Assembly (NCBI RefSeq): GCF_014699075.1
Contig: NZ_JACXAB010000003.1
Location: 186,001-250,000, forward strand
DNA length: 64,000 bases
Direction of reading: 5' to 3'
Source: Microvirga sp.
GTDB lineage: Bacteria > Pseudomonadota > Alphaproteobacteria > Rhizobiales > Beijerinckiaceae
In this document: positions 1-9,613 of the stretch, piece after piece
How the letters are laid out: every line of letters begins with the position of its first letter
How positions within the stretch are numbered: position 1 is the stretch's first letter
Notes under the pieces: generated by a model
What the model saw: only the letters and a program-made list of their open reading frames with translations
Databases searched by the model: none
Told to the model about the DNA's origin: nothing
Position numbers and translations under genes: made by a program

Positions 1-2099
1 CATGGGATGGGCTAGGCGTCAATTTTGCAATCTTCTCCGCGAATGCCACGAAGGTTGAGCTTTGCCTGTTCGACGAAGACGGCGAGCGGGAAATCGAGCG
101 GATCGAGCTTCCAGAATACACGGATGAGGTCTGGCATGGTTACCTGCCGGATGCGCGGCCAGGCACAACCTACGGCTACCGGGTTCATGGCCCCTACGAG
201 CCCATGGCCGGCCACCGCTTCAACCCCAACAAGCTCCTGCTCGATCCTTACGCCAAGCAGCTCATCGGCGACCTGAAGTGGAACCCGGCACTGTTCGGAT
301 ACACCCTCGGATCGCCCGATGCCGACCTTTCCTTCGACAAGCGCGACAGCGCGTCGTTCATGCAAAAATGCCGGGTCGTGGAGTCGGCTTTTACCTGGGC
401 GCGGGCGCGGCGGCCGCAGATCCCGTGGGAACGGTCCATCATCTACGAGACTCATCTGCGCGGCTTCACCATGCAGCATCCGGCAGTGCCGAAGGAGTTT
501 CGCGGCACGTTCTCAGGGCTCATGCAGCATGAGGTGATCGAGTACATCAGGAGTCTCGGCGTCACAGCGGTCGAGCTGCTGCCGATTCATGCTTTCGTGG
601 ATGACAGCTATCTGGTCGAGAAAAAGCTGAAGAACTACTGGGGCTACAATTCGATCGGCTTTTTCGCGCCACAACCGCGCTACCTCGCAACGCCCTTCAT
701 CAACGAGGTGAAGGAGATGGTGAGCCATCTCCACGATGCCGGAATCGAGGTGATCCTGGATGTGGTTTACAACCACACGGCCGAAGGCAACGAACTGGGG
801 CCGACCCTCTCCTTCCGGGGCATCGACAACGCTTCCTATTACCGGCTTGCGCCCGATCCCCGCTACTACATCAACGACACGGGTACCGGAAACACGGTAA
901 ACCTCAGCCACTCCCGTGTGCTCCAGATGGTCACGGATTCATTGCGCTATTGGGCGCAGGAGGTTCAGATCGACGGCTTCCGCTTCGATCTCGCGACGAT
1001 CCTGGGCCGTGAGCCGCATGGTTTCGAGGAAGATGGCCGCTTCCTTGATGCCTGTCGCCAGGATCCTGCGCTCAGCCAAGTCAAGCTGATTGCTGAACCA
1101 TGGGATTGCGGACCGGGAGGCTATCAGGTCGGGCGCTTCTCGCCCGGCTGGGCCGAGTGGAACGACCGCTATCGCGATACGGTGCGTGCCTACTGGAAGG
1201 GTGAAGAGGGAAAGCTGCCGGAGCTTGCAGCCCGCCTCACGGCATCAGCGGACATCTTCAACAAGCGCGGGCGTCGACCCTGGTCTTCCGTGAATTTCAT
1301 CACCGCCCATGACGGCTTCACGCTAAACGATCTCGTCTCCTACAACGAGAAGCACAACGAGGCGAACGGAGAGGACAACAAGGACGGCCACGATCATAAC
1401 CTCTCCTTCAACTATGGCGTTGAAGGACCGACGGATGATCCGGAGATACGCTCGCTGCGCCTGCGCCAGATCCGCAACATGCTGGCCACCCTGCTCTTCT
1501 CGCAAGGAACGCCGATGCTGCTGGCCGGTGACGAGTTCGCCCGTACCCAGCAGGGCAACAACAACGCCTATTGTCAGGATAACGAGGTCTCCTGGATCGA
1601 TTGGGAAGGAATCGACGAGGACGGAGTTGACCTTCTCGAGTTCACCCGCAAGCTGATCCAGCTGCGTCAGAACCTGCCGATCCTGCGGCGCATGCGCTTT
1701 CTTTCCGGCATCTATAACGAGGAGCTCGACGTCAAGGACGTGACATGGCTCACTCCCGCAGGCGATGAGATGACGCCTGAGAACTGGGAGGATCCCAATG
1801 CCCGCTGCATCAGCATCCTGCTGGATGGACGTGCGCAGCCGACCGGCATCCGCAGGCGAGGCACGGACGTGACTCTCCTCATGATCCTGAATGCTCACAG
1901 CGATGTGGTGAAGTGCACCTTGCCGGAGGTGATCGGCGGAGAGGCCTGGATGTGTCACATCGACACCAACCAGCCTGATTTGGACACTCCGGCGGAATTC
2001 GGTTTCGGCAAGGTCTATACAGTCACGGCTCATTCCCTGCTTTTGTTCCAGCTGAAGCCAGCCAAGCAGCCGAAGCCTGAAAAAAGGAAGAGCGCCTGA
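1..2099 (+). CDS. glgX: Glycogen debranching enzyme GlgX, 5' partial
   Basis: Isoamylase-type debranching enzyme that hydrolyses alpha-1,6 branches of phosphorylase-trimmed glycogen in the cytoplasm. The reading frame is open from base 3, so the true start lies left of the window; about 698 residues are visible. The N-terminal part (DGLGVNFAIFSANATKVEL, then YGYRVHGPYEP) is the carbohydrate-binding module 48 typical of GlgX. The GH13 barrel follows with VVYNHTAEG, DGFRFDLATILGRE (nucleophile Asp), LIAEPWDCG (acid/base Glu) and TAHDGFTLNDLVSYN (third acidic residue). A basic lysine-rich tail ends the protein. It converges on glgA across 22 bases. Family assignment is very secure; only the missing 5' end limits it. 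Confidence 0.97.
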   Translation, partial: WDGLGVNFAIFSANATKVELCLFDEDGEREIERIELPEYTDEVWHGYLPDARPGTTYGYRVHGPYEPMAGHRFNPNKLLLDPYAKQLIGDLKWNPALFGYTLGSPDADLSFDKRDSASFMQKCRVVESAFTWARARRPQIPWERSIIYETHLRGFTMQHPAVPKEFRGTFSGLMQHEVIEYIRSLGVTAVELLPIHAFVDDSYLVEKKLKNYWGYNSIGFFAPQPRYLATPFINEVKEMVSHLHDAGIEVILDVVYNHTAEGNELGPTLSFRGIDNASYYRLAPDPRYYINDTGTGNTVNLSHSRVLQMVTDSLRYWAQEVQIDGFRFDLATILGREPHGFEEDGRFLDACRQDPALSQVKLIAEPWDCGPGGYQVGRFSPGWAEWNDRYRDTVRAYWKGEEGKLPELAARLTASADIFNKRGRRPWSSVNFITAHDGFTLNDLVSYNEKHNEANGEDNKDGHDHNLSFNYGVEGPTDDPEIRSLRLRQIRNMLATLLFSQGTPMLLAGDEFARTQQGNNNAYCQDNEVSWIDWEGIDEDGVDLLEFTRKLIQLRQNLPILRRMRFLSGIYNEELDVKDVTWLTPAGDEMTPENWEDPNARCISILLDGRAQPTGIRRRGTDVTLLMILNAHSDVVKCTLPEVIGGEAWMCHIDTNQPDLDTPAEFGFGKVYTVTAHSLLLFQLKPAKQPKPEKRKSA

Positions 2100-2111
2100 T
2101 ACGGCGCTTTT
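2090..2111 (+). terminator. Terminator hairpin of glgX with the stop codon in its loop
   Basis: Arms AGCGCC (2091-2096) and GGCGCT (2103-2108) flank the loop TGATAC, which contains the glgX stop codon, and TTT follows. It sits in the 22-base gap to the convergent glgA stop codon. The stem is only 6 bp and the T tract is short, so efficiency is uncertain. Confidence 0.6.
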
Positions 2112-2121
2112 ACCATCGATC

Positions 2122-3570
2122 TTACGTGGGCAGGCAGGAGCGGTAGAGGTCGGCATATTGCTTTGCGGGGCGACGCCAACTCACATCCGCACTCATGCCG
2201 TTGTCCTGTAGGCGCCGCCATGCCTGCCTGTCGCGCCAAAGGGCTTTCGCTCGGTCAATGGCATCCGTAAGCGGCGAGACTGCAACAGGTCCGAATTGGA
2301 AACCTGTGGCGGCGCCGGCAGCGACTGCCATTTCATTGGCATCGATCACCGTATCGGCCAATCCGCCAACCCGGGACACGATGGGCACGCTCCCGTAGCG
2401 CATGGCGCACAACTGCGTCAGGCCACAGGGTTCAAACCGTGACGGCACAAGTAGGGCGTCGCTGCCGCCCTGGATCAGGTGGGCGAGCCCTTCGTCATAG
2501 CCGAAGAAACATCCGACTTGGCCAGGATGAACAATGCTGGCGGTCCTGAAGCTTTCCTCGAGGCCCCTCTCTCCGGAGCCCAGGAGCGCCAGTTGTGCGC
2601 CGCCTGCAAGCAGCCTCGACAAGCTGGCAAGCACGAGGTCGAGACCTTTCTGCTCGGACAGGCGGCTGACGGCGCCGAAGAGCATGACGTCAGGATCCTG
2701 ACTCAAGCCCAAGCGCTTCTGCAGGCCCTCCTTGTTGGCGATCCGGGCATCGATATTGTCACGGTCGTATGTCTGCATGAGGTTGGTGTCCGCAGAAGGA
2801 TCCCAGACCTTGTCATCGACTCCGTTGAGAATGCCGGACACGGCAATGGCGCGAACCCGAAGCAATCCATCGAGACCCATTCCGCCCTCTCGCGTCTGGA
2901 TTTCCTTGGCATAGGTCGGTGAAACGGTCGTGATCCGATCCGCGTGTTGCAAGCCGGCCTTCAGGAATCCGATCTGCCCATAGTATTCAACGCCGTCGAT
3001 GGTGAAGGTGCTGGCCGGCAATCCCAGTTCGAACAACAGGTATGGTGGAAAGACGCCCTGAAAGGCGATGTTGTGTATCGTCATTACCGTTGCGGGACGC
3101 GGGCCCTCCGCGAGGCTCAGGTAGATCGGCACGAGCCCGGCCTGCCAATCATGGGCATGAACCACGTCGGGTACGAATCCTGGCGCCAGTCCTTGTCCGA
3201 TGTCGGCCGCCGCCCGGGCGAGGGCCGCGAAGCGCTGCGCATTGTCGGGCCAGTCCCGGCCATCGGGCGCGAGGTAGGGAGAACCGGGCCTGTCGAAGAG
3301 ATGCGGGGCGTCGATGACGAAAAGGTCCAGATCCCCTGCTCTTCCTGACAGCAGGCTTGCCGTTCCGCCGAAGAGGCCGGGATAACGATGGACGACGTTC
3401 GAGCTCTCAAGAGTCCCCAGAACGGCAGGATACCCCGGAACGAGCGTGATGACCTTCACGCCTTCCGCGGCAAGGGCGGATGGAAGGGCTCCGGCGACAT
3501 CGGCCAATCCACCTGTCTTGATGATGGGAAAGATCTCTGACGTGACGGATAGAACGTTCAGAGGCCTCAT
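2122..3570 (-). CDS. glgA: Glycogen synthase (ADP-glucose type)
   Basis: GT5 glycosyltransferase that extends alpha-1,4-glucan chains from ADP-glucose. It has 482 residues, normal for GlgA. The N-terminal [20 protein letters not shown] holds the ADP-glucose-binding lysine (KTGGLADV, the alphaproteobacterial form of KTGGL). [23 protein letters not shown] and the C-terminal [19 protein letters not shown] (catalytic Glu region, then the nucleotide site) are all present. Its ATG overlaps the glgC stop in an ATGA arrangement, indicating translational coupling in a glgC-glgA operon. GlgC supplies its substrate. Confidence 0.97.
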   Translation of the reverse strand: MRPLNVLSVTSEIFPIIKTGGLADVAGALPSALAAEGVKVITLVPGYPAVLGTLESSNVVHRYPGLFGGTASLLSGRAGDLDLFVIDAPHLFDRPGSPYLAPDGRDWPDNAQRFAALARAAADIGQGLAPGFVPDVVHAHDWQAGLVPIYLSLAEGPRPATVMTIHNIAFQGVFPPYLLFELGLPASTFTIDGVEYYGQIGFLKAGLQHADRITTVSPTYAKEIQTREGGMGLDGLLRVRAIAVSGILNGVDDKVWDPSADTNLMQTYDRDNIDARIANKEGLQKRLGLSQDPDVMLFGAVSRLSEQKGLDLVLASLSRLLAGGAQLALLGSGERGLEESFRTASIVHPGQVGCFFGYDEGLAHLIQGGSDALLVPSRFEPCGLTQLCAMRYGSVPIVSRVGGLADTVIDANEMAVAAGAATGFQFGPVAVSPLTDAIDRAKALWRDRQAWRRLQDNGMSADVSWRRPAKQYADLYRSCLPT

Positions 3571-4850
3571 CCAGTCAGTCTCTCGATCATCGGCTTTGTG
3601 ATGAGGCTGATGCCCTTCTCAGTGCGGCGGAACCGCTGCGCGTCGAGTTCTGGATCCTCGCCGACCACAAGCCCGTCGGGGATGCGTACGCCCCGGTCGA
3701 CAACAACGTTCTTGAGGCGCGCACCTCTTCCGACATCTGCATAGGGAAGAATGACGGCTCCCTCGACAGAGGCATAGGAATGGAGATGCACGCCCGTAAA
3801 AACGAGCGACTGGCGCAGCGCCGCTCCCGACACGATGCAGCCGCTGGAAACGAGCGAGTTGATGGCGTGACCGCGGCGACCCTCCTGATCGTGAACGAAC
3901 TTCGCCGGCGGCCATGTTTCCGTGAAGGTGGAGATTGGCCAGTCGTGGTCATAAAGATCGAGGGAGGGCACGATCGCCGTCAGATCGATGTTAGCCTCCC
4001 AGTACGCATCCACGGTCCCGACGTCCCGCCAATAGGCCTCTGCGTCGCTTCCACCGGCCTCAGCTCCGGAGCGGACGCAGGAGAGGGTGAACCGGTGTGC
4101 TACGGCTTTGCCGTGCTGGACCAGATAGGGGATGATGTCCTTTCCGAAATCCCGGTTCGAGCCGGGTGTCTCCGCATCGCGCCTCAGCTGATCGAACAGG
4201 AACCGGGTGTTGAAGACATAGATGCCCATGCTCGCCAGGGCCTTGTCCGGGTTGTCCGGCATTCCGGGCGGGTCGGCAGGCTTTTCGAGAAAGGAGACGA
4301 TGCGATCCGTCTCATCAACGGCCATCACCCCGAAGCCGGTCGCCTCCATGCGCGGCACCTCGAGGCAGCCAACGGTCACATCAGCCCCCATGTCCACGTG
4401 CTGCCGCAACATGAGTTCGTAATCCATTTTGTAGATATGATCACCCGCAAGGATGATGATGTACTCGGGATCGATGCTCGCGATGATGTCGATGTTCTGA
4501 TACACCGCATCGGCCGTGCCCTCGTACCACATGGTTTCCGAGACACGCTGGCTGGCTGGCAGGATATCGAAGCTCTCGTTCCGCTCGGCCCGGAAGTAGT
4601 TCCAGCCCCGCTGCAGATGCCGGATCAGGCTGTGGGCCTTGTACTGTGTTGCCACTCCGATGCGTCTGATGCCGGAGTTCAAGGCGTTCGAGAGTGCAAA
4701 ATCGATAATCCTAGTGTTGCCCCCGAAATAGACCGCGGGCTTGGCGCGAATGTCAGTCAATTCCATTAACCGGCTGCCACGTCCTCCGGCGAGAACATAC
4801 GCCATGGCGTGACGGGCGAGAGGCGCGTAGGGAACGCTGGAATTCGGCAA
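3567..4850 (-). CDS. glgC: Glucose-1-phosphate adenylyltransferase
   Basis: Makes ADP-glucose from glucose-1-phosphate and ATP, the committed and allosterically controlled step of glycogen synthesis. It has 427 residues. The N-terminal nucleotidyltransferase domain has [16 protein letters not shown], the AKPAVYFGG segment and [14 protein letters not shown], then [14 protein letters not shown] and [14 protein letters not shown]-terminal left-handed beta-helix ([20 protein letters not shown] onward) follows. It heads the glgC-glgA operon; the 141 bases upstream to the DUF2934 gene should hold its promoter, but no clear box was identified there. Confidence 0.97.
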   Translation of the reverse strand: MPNSSVPYAPLARHAMAYVLAGGRGSRLMELTDIRAKPAVYFGGNTRIIDFALSNALNSGIRRIGVATQYKAHSLIRHLQRGWNYFRAERNESFDILPASQRVSETMWYEGTADAVYQNIDIIASIDPEYIIILAGDHIYKMDYELMLRQHVDMGADVTVGCLEVPRMEATGFGVMAVDETDRIVSFLEKPADPPGMPDNPDKALASMGIYVFNTRFLFDQLRRDAETPGSNRDFGKDIIPYLVQHGKAVAHRFTLSCVRSGAEAGGSDAEAYWRDVGTVDAYWEANIDLTAIVPSLDLYDHDWPISTFTETWPPAKFVHDQEGRRGHAINSLVSSGCIVSGAALRQSLVFTGVHLHSYASVEGAVILPYADVGRGARLKNVVVDRGVRIPDGLVVGEDPELDAQRFRRTEKGISLITKPMIERLTG

Positions 4851-4991
4851 GGCCAGGTCCTCACATCAATGGCAGTCACCTGATTATATAGGGGCCGAGA
4901 TGGCTGCTGGTACTTATTGCGTGATCGACTTCAAGGGAGTACCGCCCGGGAGCCTCCGACCGAATGCCGAAGGCTTGTATGCCGATCGTGC

Positions 4992-5315
4992 TTAGGTCAC
5001 CCGCGTCGTCCGCCTGCGCTTCGGCGTTGCGGCAGGAGCCTCCCTGCTTTCCTCCACGGGAGCCGGAGCAGGACTGCGCTTCTTGCGGGTCTTCTGGGCA
5101 ACTGGGGGAGCCTCATCGGCCGTCATGCTGGTCATGCCCAGGGGAGCGGGATCGATGAGGGATGGAGGCTGGACACCCGATCCTTCACTGCTTTCGCCGA
5201 GAATCTCGCGTTCGGCCTGATACCAATATTCGTCCGCTCGATCAGGGAGAGCCCCGTGCCGCATCCAGAGCTCGTAAGCCCGGTCGCGGATTTTGCTTTC
5301 AAGTTCCTTATCCAT
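4992..5315 (-). CDS. DUF2934 domain protein
   Basis: Small protein of 107 residues. Residues about 4-40 (ESKIRDRAYELWMRHG, then ADEYWYQAEREIL) match DUF2934, a short helical domain of unknown function common in Hyphomicrobiales. The remainder is low-complexity, Pro/Ala-rich and ends in a strongly basic tail (KTRKKRSPAPAP and PKRRRTTRVT), which could bind nucleic acid or membrane phosphate, although that is inference. No membrane segment. It is monocistronic between glgC and dedA, both on the same strand but separated by 140-200 bases. Confidence 0.85.
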   Translation of the reverse strand: MDKELESKIRDRAYELWMRHGALPDRADEYWYQAEREILGESSEGSGVQPPSLIDPAPLGMTSMTADEAPPVAQKTRKKRSPAPAPVEESREAPAATPKRRRTTRVT

Positions 5316-5511
5316 GGTCGCCCTTCAGTCCTGATGTCATGCCCCAACCCGATAAAGCGCAAAGGCAAGACAGCCGGACCATCCTGCCGCTTTTGGCGCG
5401 CTCACCGTGCGAACTGTGTAAATTATTAGGCGCTTCGCCGGATTGGCAACGGCACGGACCTGAATCTGCTGCAAATGCCTGCTCAGAAATCAGCCCGGCC
5501 CCGATGAAATT

Positions 5512-6150
5512 TCAGGCGCCTTCAATGGCCTCAGGCGCCTTGAAGCGAATGACCCTATACACATACCAAATTACCAGACCCGCAATCACGACATTTGAGA
5601 CAGGGTTCAGCCATTCCGAGACCCTCTCGTACTGGCTCTCAAGGAGATACCCGGCGCCCGCGAGCAAAACCGTCCAGAGGGCCGTTCCGAGGGAGCTCCA
5701 CAGCAGGAAGGTGGAAATCGGGATGCAATTCACACCTGCTGGGACGGAGATCAGAGAGCGGATCGTTGGGATCAGGCGCCCGAGGAACAAGGCAAGACCC
5801 TGATGGCGGGAAAAGAAGGCCCTGGCTTGGTCCACCTCATCGGGATGCATAGTCAGCCATCGCCCATGCCTGGCGGCGAACTGCTTCAGACGCTTCGGAC
5901 CGATCCAGCGGCCGATCAGGAACCAGAAATAGGCGCCTGCGAGGGAGCCTATCGTCCCCGCAAGAACGACGCCTGTGAAGCTGAGCGTCCCCTTGGCGGC
6001 AGAAAAGCCCGCCAGGGGCATGATGAGTTCCGAAGGAATGGGCGGGAAAACATTCTCCAGCAGCATGAGCAGGGCAATGCCGAGATATCCGGCCTTGTCG
6101 ATGAGGCTGACAATCCAATCGAACACGCTGTTCCATCCCTTGTGAATCAA
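5512..6150 (-). CDS. DedA family (VTT domain) membrane protein
   Basis: 212-residue polytopic inner-membrane protein. LLENVFPPIPSELIMPLAGF is the DedA signature (E/FPPxPSE), followed by a glycine-rich helix, GRWIGPKRLKQFAARHG, FLGRLIPTIRSLISVPAGV (the conserved G-R-x-x-P-x-x-R element) and terminal membrane helices. DedA proteins recycle lipid carriers such as undecaprenyl phosphate and phosphatidylethanolamine across the membrane and support membrane potential and envelope division functions. It is divergent from the phospholipase D gene at 6288, and shared regulation is plausible. The substrate here cannot be read from sequence. Confidence 0.93.
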   Translation of the reverse strand: MIHKGWNSVFDWIVSLIDKAGYLGIALLMLLENVFPPIPSELIMPLAGFSAAKGTLSFTGVVLAGTIGSLAGAYFWFLIGRWIGPKRLKQFAARHGRWLTMHPDEVDQARAFFSRHQGLALFLGRLIPTIRSLISVPAGVNCIPISTFLLWSSLGTALWTVLLAGAGYLLESQYERVSEWLNPVSNVVIAGLVIWYVYRVIRFKAPEAIEGA

Positions 6151-6201
6151 TCCGGAAATTTGCCGATGCAGGCTTGGTCCGCAAGCCTAATCGCCCTGGG
6201 C

Positions 6202-6226
6202 AACGATTTAGGAGCTCTGTGTTTCC
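6202..6226 (-). promoter_or_regulatory. Possible EcfG-like promoter for the dedA gene
   Basis: On the minus strand GGAAA (6226-6222), a 16-base spacer and CGTT (6205-6202) resemble the alphaproteobacterial general-stress promoter GGAAC-N16/17-CGTT with one mismatch. It lies 52 bases upstream of the DedA start. Weak evidence on its own. Confidence 0.3.
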
Positions 6227-6287
6227 ACCCGGAACCTCGGCCTCGGTTCCCGAGTTGGCAGAGGACTGCGTTTAGGATCTTAGTCGC

Positions 6288-7787
6288 GTGCAGCTTCTGG
6301 AAGAAACGACGAGCCGGCATGAACTTCAGCTTGCCCAGGCAGCCCTTCGGCTGCCCGAGGGATCGATCGTGCGCCCTGACCGGAATTGCTGGCGCGTCGC
6401 CGAGGCCGATCGTGCGTCGGTTCTGATCGACGGCGCTGCCTACTTCGCTTGGCTCGAAGCGGCCCTGCGCCGTGCCCGACGCTCCATTCTCATCATCGGC
6501 TGGGACTTCGACGGCAGCATCCGCCTGCGCCCGGATGTGAGCGCGGAGGATTCCCCGCCGCTCGGTCCCCTGCTCCGCTCCCTCGTGGAGGCCAGACCGG
6601 ACCTTGAGGTCCGGATTCTGGTGTGGAGCGTTGCCGTCGTGCATGCCCCCGGCGCTCCCGGCCCGCTCATCTTCGGCGCTGAGTGGCAGGACCACCCGCG
6701 CCTGCAACTCAAGCTCGACACCCATCACCCACTTTATGCCGCCCACCACCAGAAGATCGTCTGCATCGACGATGCACTGGCATTCGTCGGCGGCATGGAC
6801 CTGACGGTCGAGCGCTGGGACACGCAGCGCCATGCCTGCGACGATCCTCTCCGGCTGAAGGATGATGGGAGCATCTACGAACCGGTCCACGATCTTCAGA
6901 TGGCCGTCGACGGCGAAGCCGCACGATCCATTGCGGAGGTAGGCTATGGCCGCTGGAAATTTGCGACGGGCGAGAAGCTGAGCCCAGCCTTATCGGATGA
7001 GGCCGATCCGTGGCCGGAGGATCTTTCCGTCGATTTCGCCAACGTGCCGATCGCCATCGCCCGCACCTACCCGGCCTGGGGAGACCAGCCTGCCGCGCAG
7101 GAGGCGGCGGCTCTGACTCTGGACGCGCTGTCCGCCGCGAGGAAGAACATCTACATCGAAGCGCAATACATGACGGCTCCCTCGATCGGCGACGTCCTCG
7201 AGCGTCAGCTGGCCGATCCGGGCGGGCCCGAGATTGTCGTGATCCAGACGCACGAATCCCATGGCTGGGCGGAAGAACTGGTCATGGGCACGAACCGGGA
7301 CAGGCTGATCCGGCGTCTGCGCAAATGCGATCACTACAACCGCCTGCGTGTCTATTACCCGGTCATCCCCAATGGAGCGGGCGGGGAATGCCAAGTGCTT
7401 ATCCATTCCAAACTCATCATCGTCGATGACGTGTTCCTGCGCATCGGCTCCTCGAACCTGAACAACCGCTCCATGGGCCTCGACAGCGAATGCGACCTCG
7501 CCATCGAGGCGATGACCGAAGAAGAGCGTCGGACCATTGCTCATCTGAGAGACCAATTGATCGCAGAGCATCTCGATACACAGCCGGAGACATTCGCCGA
7601 GGCTCTTGCGGGAACAGGCGGGTCCGTCATCCGGGCGATCGACCAGCTCAACACCGGAGACCGCGGCCTGCGTGCCTTCGGGGCCATGGCCGATATCGGG
7701 CCCGATGCACCGGCACCGGGGACCAGCCTTTTGGACCCGCCGGAGCCTTTCGAGCCGCTCGCCCTGTTTCGCCGCCGCAAGGACTGA
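6288..7787 (+). CDS. Phospholipase D / cardiolipin-synthase-like protein, two HKD motifs
   Basis: 499-residue PLD-superfamily enzyme with two intact catalytic motifs: HHQKIVCIDDALAFVGGMD (about residue 150) and HSKLIIVDDVFLRIGSSN (about residue 370). Both halves of a bilobal active site are therefore present. No convincing signal peptide or membrane helix. The GTG at 6288 is used because the frame has no early ATG, and an AGGA lies about 10 bases upstream. PLD enzymes hydrolyse or transfer phosphatidyl groups through a phosphohistidine. The adjacent convergent UPF0104 gene and the nearby EEP and DedA genes suggest a phospholipid-related role. It could equally be a transphosphatidylase such as a cardiolipin synthase. 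Confidence 0.92.
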   Translation: MQLLEETTSRHELQLAQAALRLPEGSIVRPDRNCWRVAEADRASVLIDGAAYFAWLEAALRRARRSILIIGWDFDGSIRLRPDVSAEDSPPLGPLLRSLVEARPDLEVRILVWSVAVVHAPGAPGPLIFGAEWQDHPRLQLKLDTHHPLYAAHHQKIVCIDDALAFVGGMDLTVERWDTQRHACDDPLRLKDDGSIYEPVHDLQMAVDGEAARSIAEVGYGRWKFATGEKLSPALSDEADPWPEDLSVDFANVPIAIARTYPAWGDQPAAQEAAALTLDALSAARKNIYIEAQYMTAPSIGDVLERQLADPGGPEIVVIQTHESHGWAEELVMGTNRDRLIRRLRKCDHYNRLRVYYPVIPNGAGGECQVLIHSKLIIVDDVFLRIGSSNLNNRSMGLDSECDLAIEAMTEEERRTIAHLRDQLIAEHLDTQPETFAEALAGTGGSVIRAIDQLNTGDRGLRAFGAMADIGPDAPAPGTSLLDPPEPFEPLALFRRRKD

Positions 7788-7790
7788 CGT

Positions 7791-8735
7791 TTAGGCTTTC
7801 ACGGGAGCGGGAGCGTCTCCGTGGGCGTCCGAACCCCGATGCCGCAGGACCAGTTCAGTCGCGGCAAACAGGATGCCCCCTAAACCAAGCGGCGCGAGGA
7901 AATAGACGAACCGGAACACCAGAAGCGGCCCGATCAGGTTCTCCTGGGGTAGAAGGTACATGACGACGCTCTCGATGACGCCAAGGCCTCCAGGCACATG
8001 GCTCACGAGCGCCGTCGCATTGGCGATCACATAGACCGATGCCACGCCAAGATAGGCAACGTCTGCCACGGCCGCGAGGGTCTGATGAAGGCAGGCAGCC
8101 ACAAAAGCGAAGTTGATGGATCCAATCAGAACCTGCCCGATGGCGAGCCGGAATCCCGGAACCTCAAGCGACCAGCACCGGATCCGCAGCGGCCGGTGCA
8201 CGAAGAAGGACAGGGTCAGATATATTGCCGGGACGGCAAGGCAGGCTATGCCCAGGGCAACGATGATCGGATGGGTCAGCCCTGTAATCTCCACGGCTAG
8301 CCTCGATCGCAGGAGCAAGGCTGCTCCGCCCAGTGTCGTCAGGCCGAGCCCGACGGTGACGCCGCAGAAGACGATGACCTTCGCCACCTCGCCCGCGGCA
8401 AGCCCCCAGCGGCTGTAGAAGCGATAGCGCACAGCACCGCTGCTTAAGGCGGCCAATCCGAGGTTATGGCCGAGGGAAAGGGCCGTGAAGGAGGCCAGGG
8501 CCGCCTTTGGATACGGCAGCGGCCGGCCGACATAGCGCAAGGCCAGATGGTCGAAGAAGGTCAAGGACACATAGCTCGCTGCAGCAAATCCTGCAGCAGC
8601 CAGGAGGCTTGGCACGGGAACGGCCGTGACGGCGGCGATCAACTCGTTCAGGCTGTAGCGGCTGAGCGTGCGGTACAGCAGAAAAGCTGCCAGACCGACG
8701 GCAGCCGCAGCGATCAGGTACTTCCAGTTACGCAT
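7791..8735 (-). CDS. UPF0104 / lysylphosphatidylglycerol synthase transmembrane-domain protein
   Basis: 314-residue integral membrane protein with about eight hydrophobic helices. It matches the flippase-like part of MprF (LPG synthase TM region) without the aminoacyl-transferase domain. Typical elements are FTALSLGHNLGLAALSSGAV, RYRFYSRWGL and the later ANATALVSHVPGGLGVIESV. The start has a strong AGGAGAAGG site just before ATG. It ends 3 bases from the convergent PLD gene. Such stand-alone proteins are thought to move lipids or lipid-linked molecules across the inner membrane; the cargo here is unknown. Confidence 0.9.
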   Translation of the reverse strand: MRNWKYLIAAAAVGLAAFLLYRTLSRYSLNELIAAVTAVPVPSLLAAAGFAAASYVSLTFFDHLALRYVGRPLPYPKAALASFTALSLGHNLGLAALSSGAVRYRFYSRWGLAAGEVAKVIVFCGVTVGLGLTTLGGAALLLRSRLAVEITGLTHPIIVALGIACLAVPAIYLTLSFFVHRPLRIRCWSLEVPGFRLAIGQVLIGSINFAFVAACLHQTLAAVADVAYLGVASVYVIANATALVSHVPGGLGVIESVVMYLLPQENLIGPLLVFRFVYFLAPLGLGGILFAATELVLRHRGSDAHGDAPAPVKA

Positions 8736-8839
8736 TCCTTCTCCTCAACCGCGTTGCAACCGCACACGAAACGACTCTGCTCTCAAAAGTTCAACGCAAA
8801 GGCGGAGCCTGCGATCCGTAATGTGATCTTGTAAGCCCC

Positions 8840-9613
8840 CTATCCATGCATGTGGGCCATGCTGGTCTGGTGCGCCTTGCCGCGAACGATGTGGAATTCG
8901 ACAAGAAGCGGGAGATGATCCGAGGCAATGCGGGCTAAAGGATTCCTCACCGCTTCCACCCGCTGCACCGCAATCCCGCGGCTGACGAACACATGGTCGA
9001 TGCGGAATATCGGCAGGCGCGACGGGAACGTCGCCCTGGGCTTGGGAAGCCTCCCCAACGCCTGCACATCCCAGAGGTGCGAGGTCAAACGCTGATAGGC
9101 CCGCGACCGCGGCGTGGCGTTGAAGTCCCCTAGCAGGATCACCGGCCCCCGGCAGGCCTGATGGCCAAGCCAATGCGGACCCAGCAGGGCATTCACCTGC
9201 GCCAATCTTTCGTGGCGGCGCAGGCCCAGGTGGGTGTTGATGACCTGGACATCGGCGCCTCCGAGGTTGACCGAGGCCCAAAGAGCGCCTCTCGGCTCCA
9301 GGCGCGGCTTTCCGGCGAGACCCGGAAGAGCCTCAGCCTTGACAAGCTTCGAGGGCCTGTGGGTCAGGATCGCGTTGCCGTATTCCTCCTCCAGCACCCG
9401 CATGCTGGCATGGAAATGCACATGCATTCCGAGCGCCTGGGCAATCGCATGAGCTTGATCGACACCCCCGGTCCTGGTCCGTCCTACGTCGAGCTCCTGC
9501 AGCGCCACGACGTCCGGCTCATAGGCTGCAATCACATCGGCGATGCGCGCAGGGGAGAGCCGTCCGTCCGTGCCGAGGCAGCGGTGTACGTTATAGGTCA
9601 GGATTCGTGGCAC
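8840..9613 (-). CDS. Endonuclease/exonuclease/phosphatase (EEP) family hydrolase
   Basis: 257-residue Mg-dependent EEP-fold protein with the family's motif series: ILTYNVHRC, VVALQELD (metal Glu), INTHLGLRRHER, ILLGDFNATP (catalytic Asp/Asn), FRIDHVFVS and IASDHLPLLVEF (general-base His). No signal peptide, so cytoplasmic. It lies upstream of, and on the same strand as, the UPF0104 gene, separated by 104 bases. Family members cleave DNA, inositol phosphates or sphingomyelin/phospholipid head groups. Next to PLD and a lipid flippase-like protein a phosphodiesterase acting on lipid products is attractive, but that is inference. Confidence 0.92.
   Translation of the reverse strand: MPRILTYNVHRCLGTDGRLSPARIADVIAAYEPDVVALQELDVGRTRTGGVDQAHAIAQALGMHVHFHASMRVLEEEYGNAILTHRPSKLVKAEALPGLAGKPRLEPRGALWASVNLGGADVQVINTHLGLRRHERLAQVNALLGPHWLGHQACRGPVILLGDFNATPRSRAYQRLTSHLWDVQALGRLPKPRATFPSRLPIFRIDHVFVSRGIAVQRVEAVRNPLARIASDHLPLLVEFHIVRGKAHQTSMAHMHG

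Noticed and set aside
3780..4769. 329-residue frame antisense to glgC
   Set aside because: Mirror of a highly conserved gene; no independent coding evidence.
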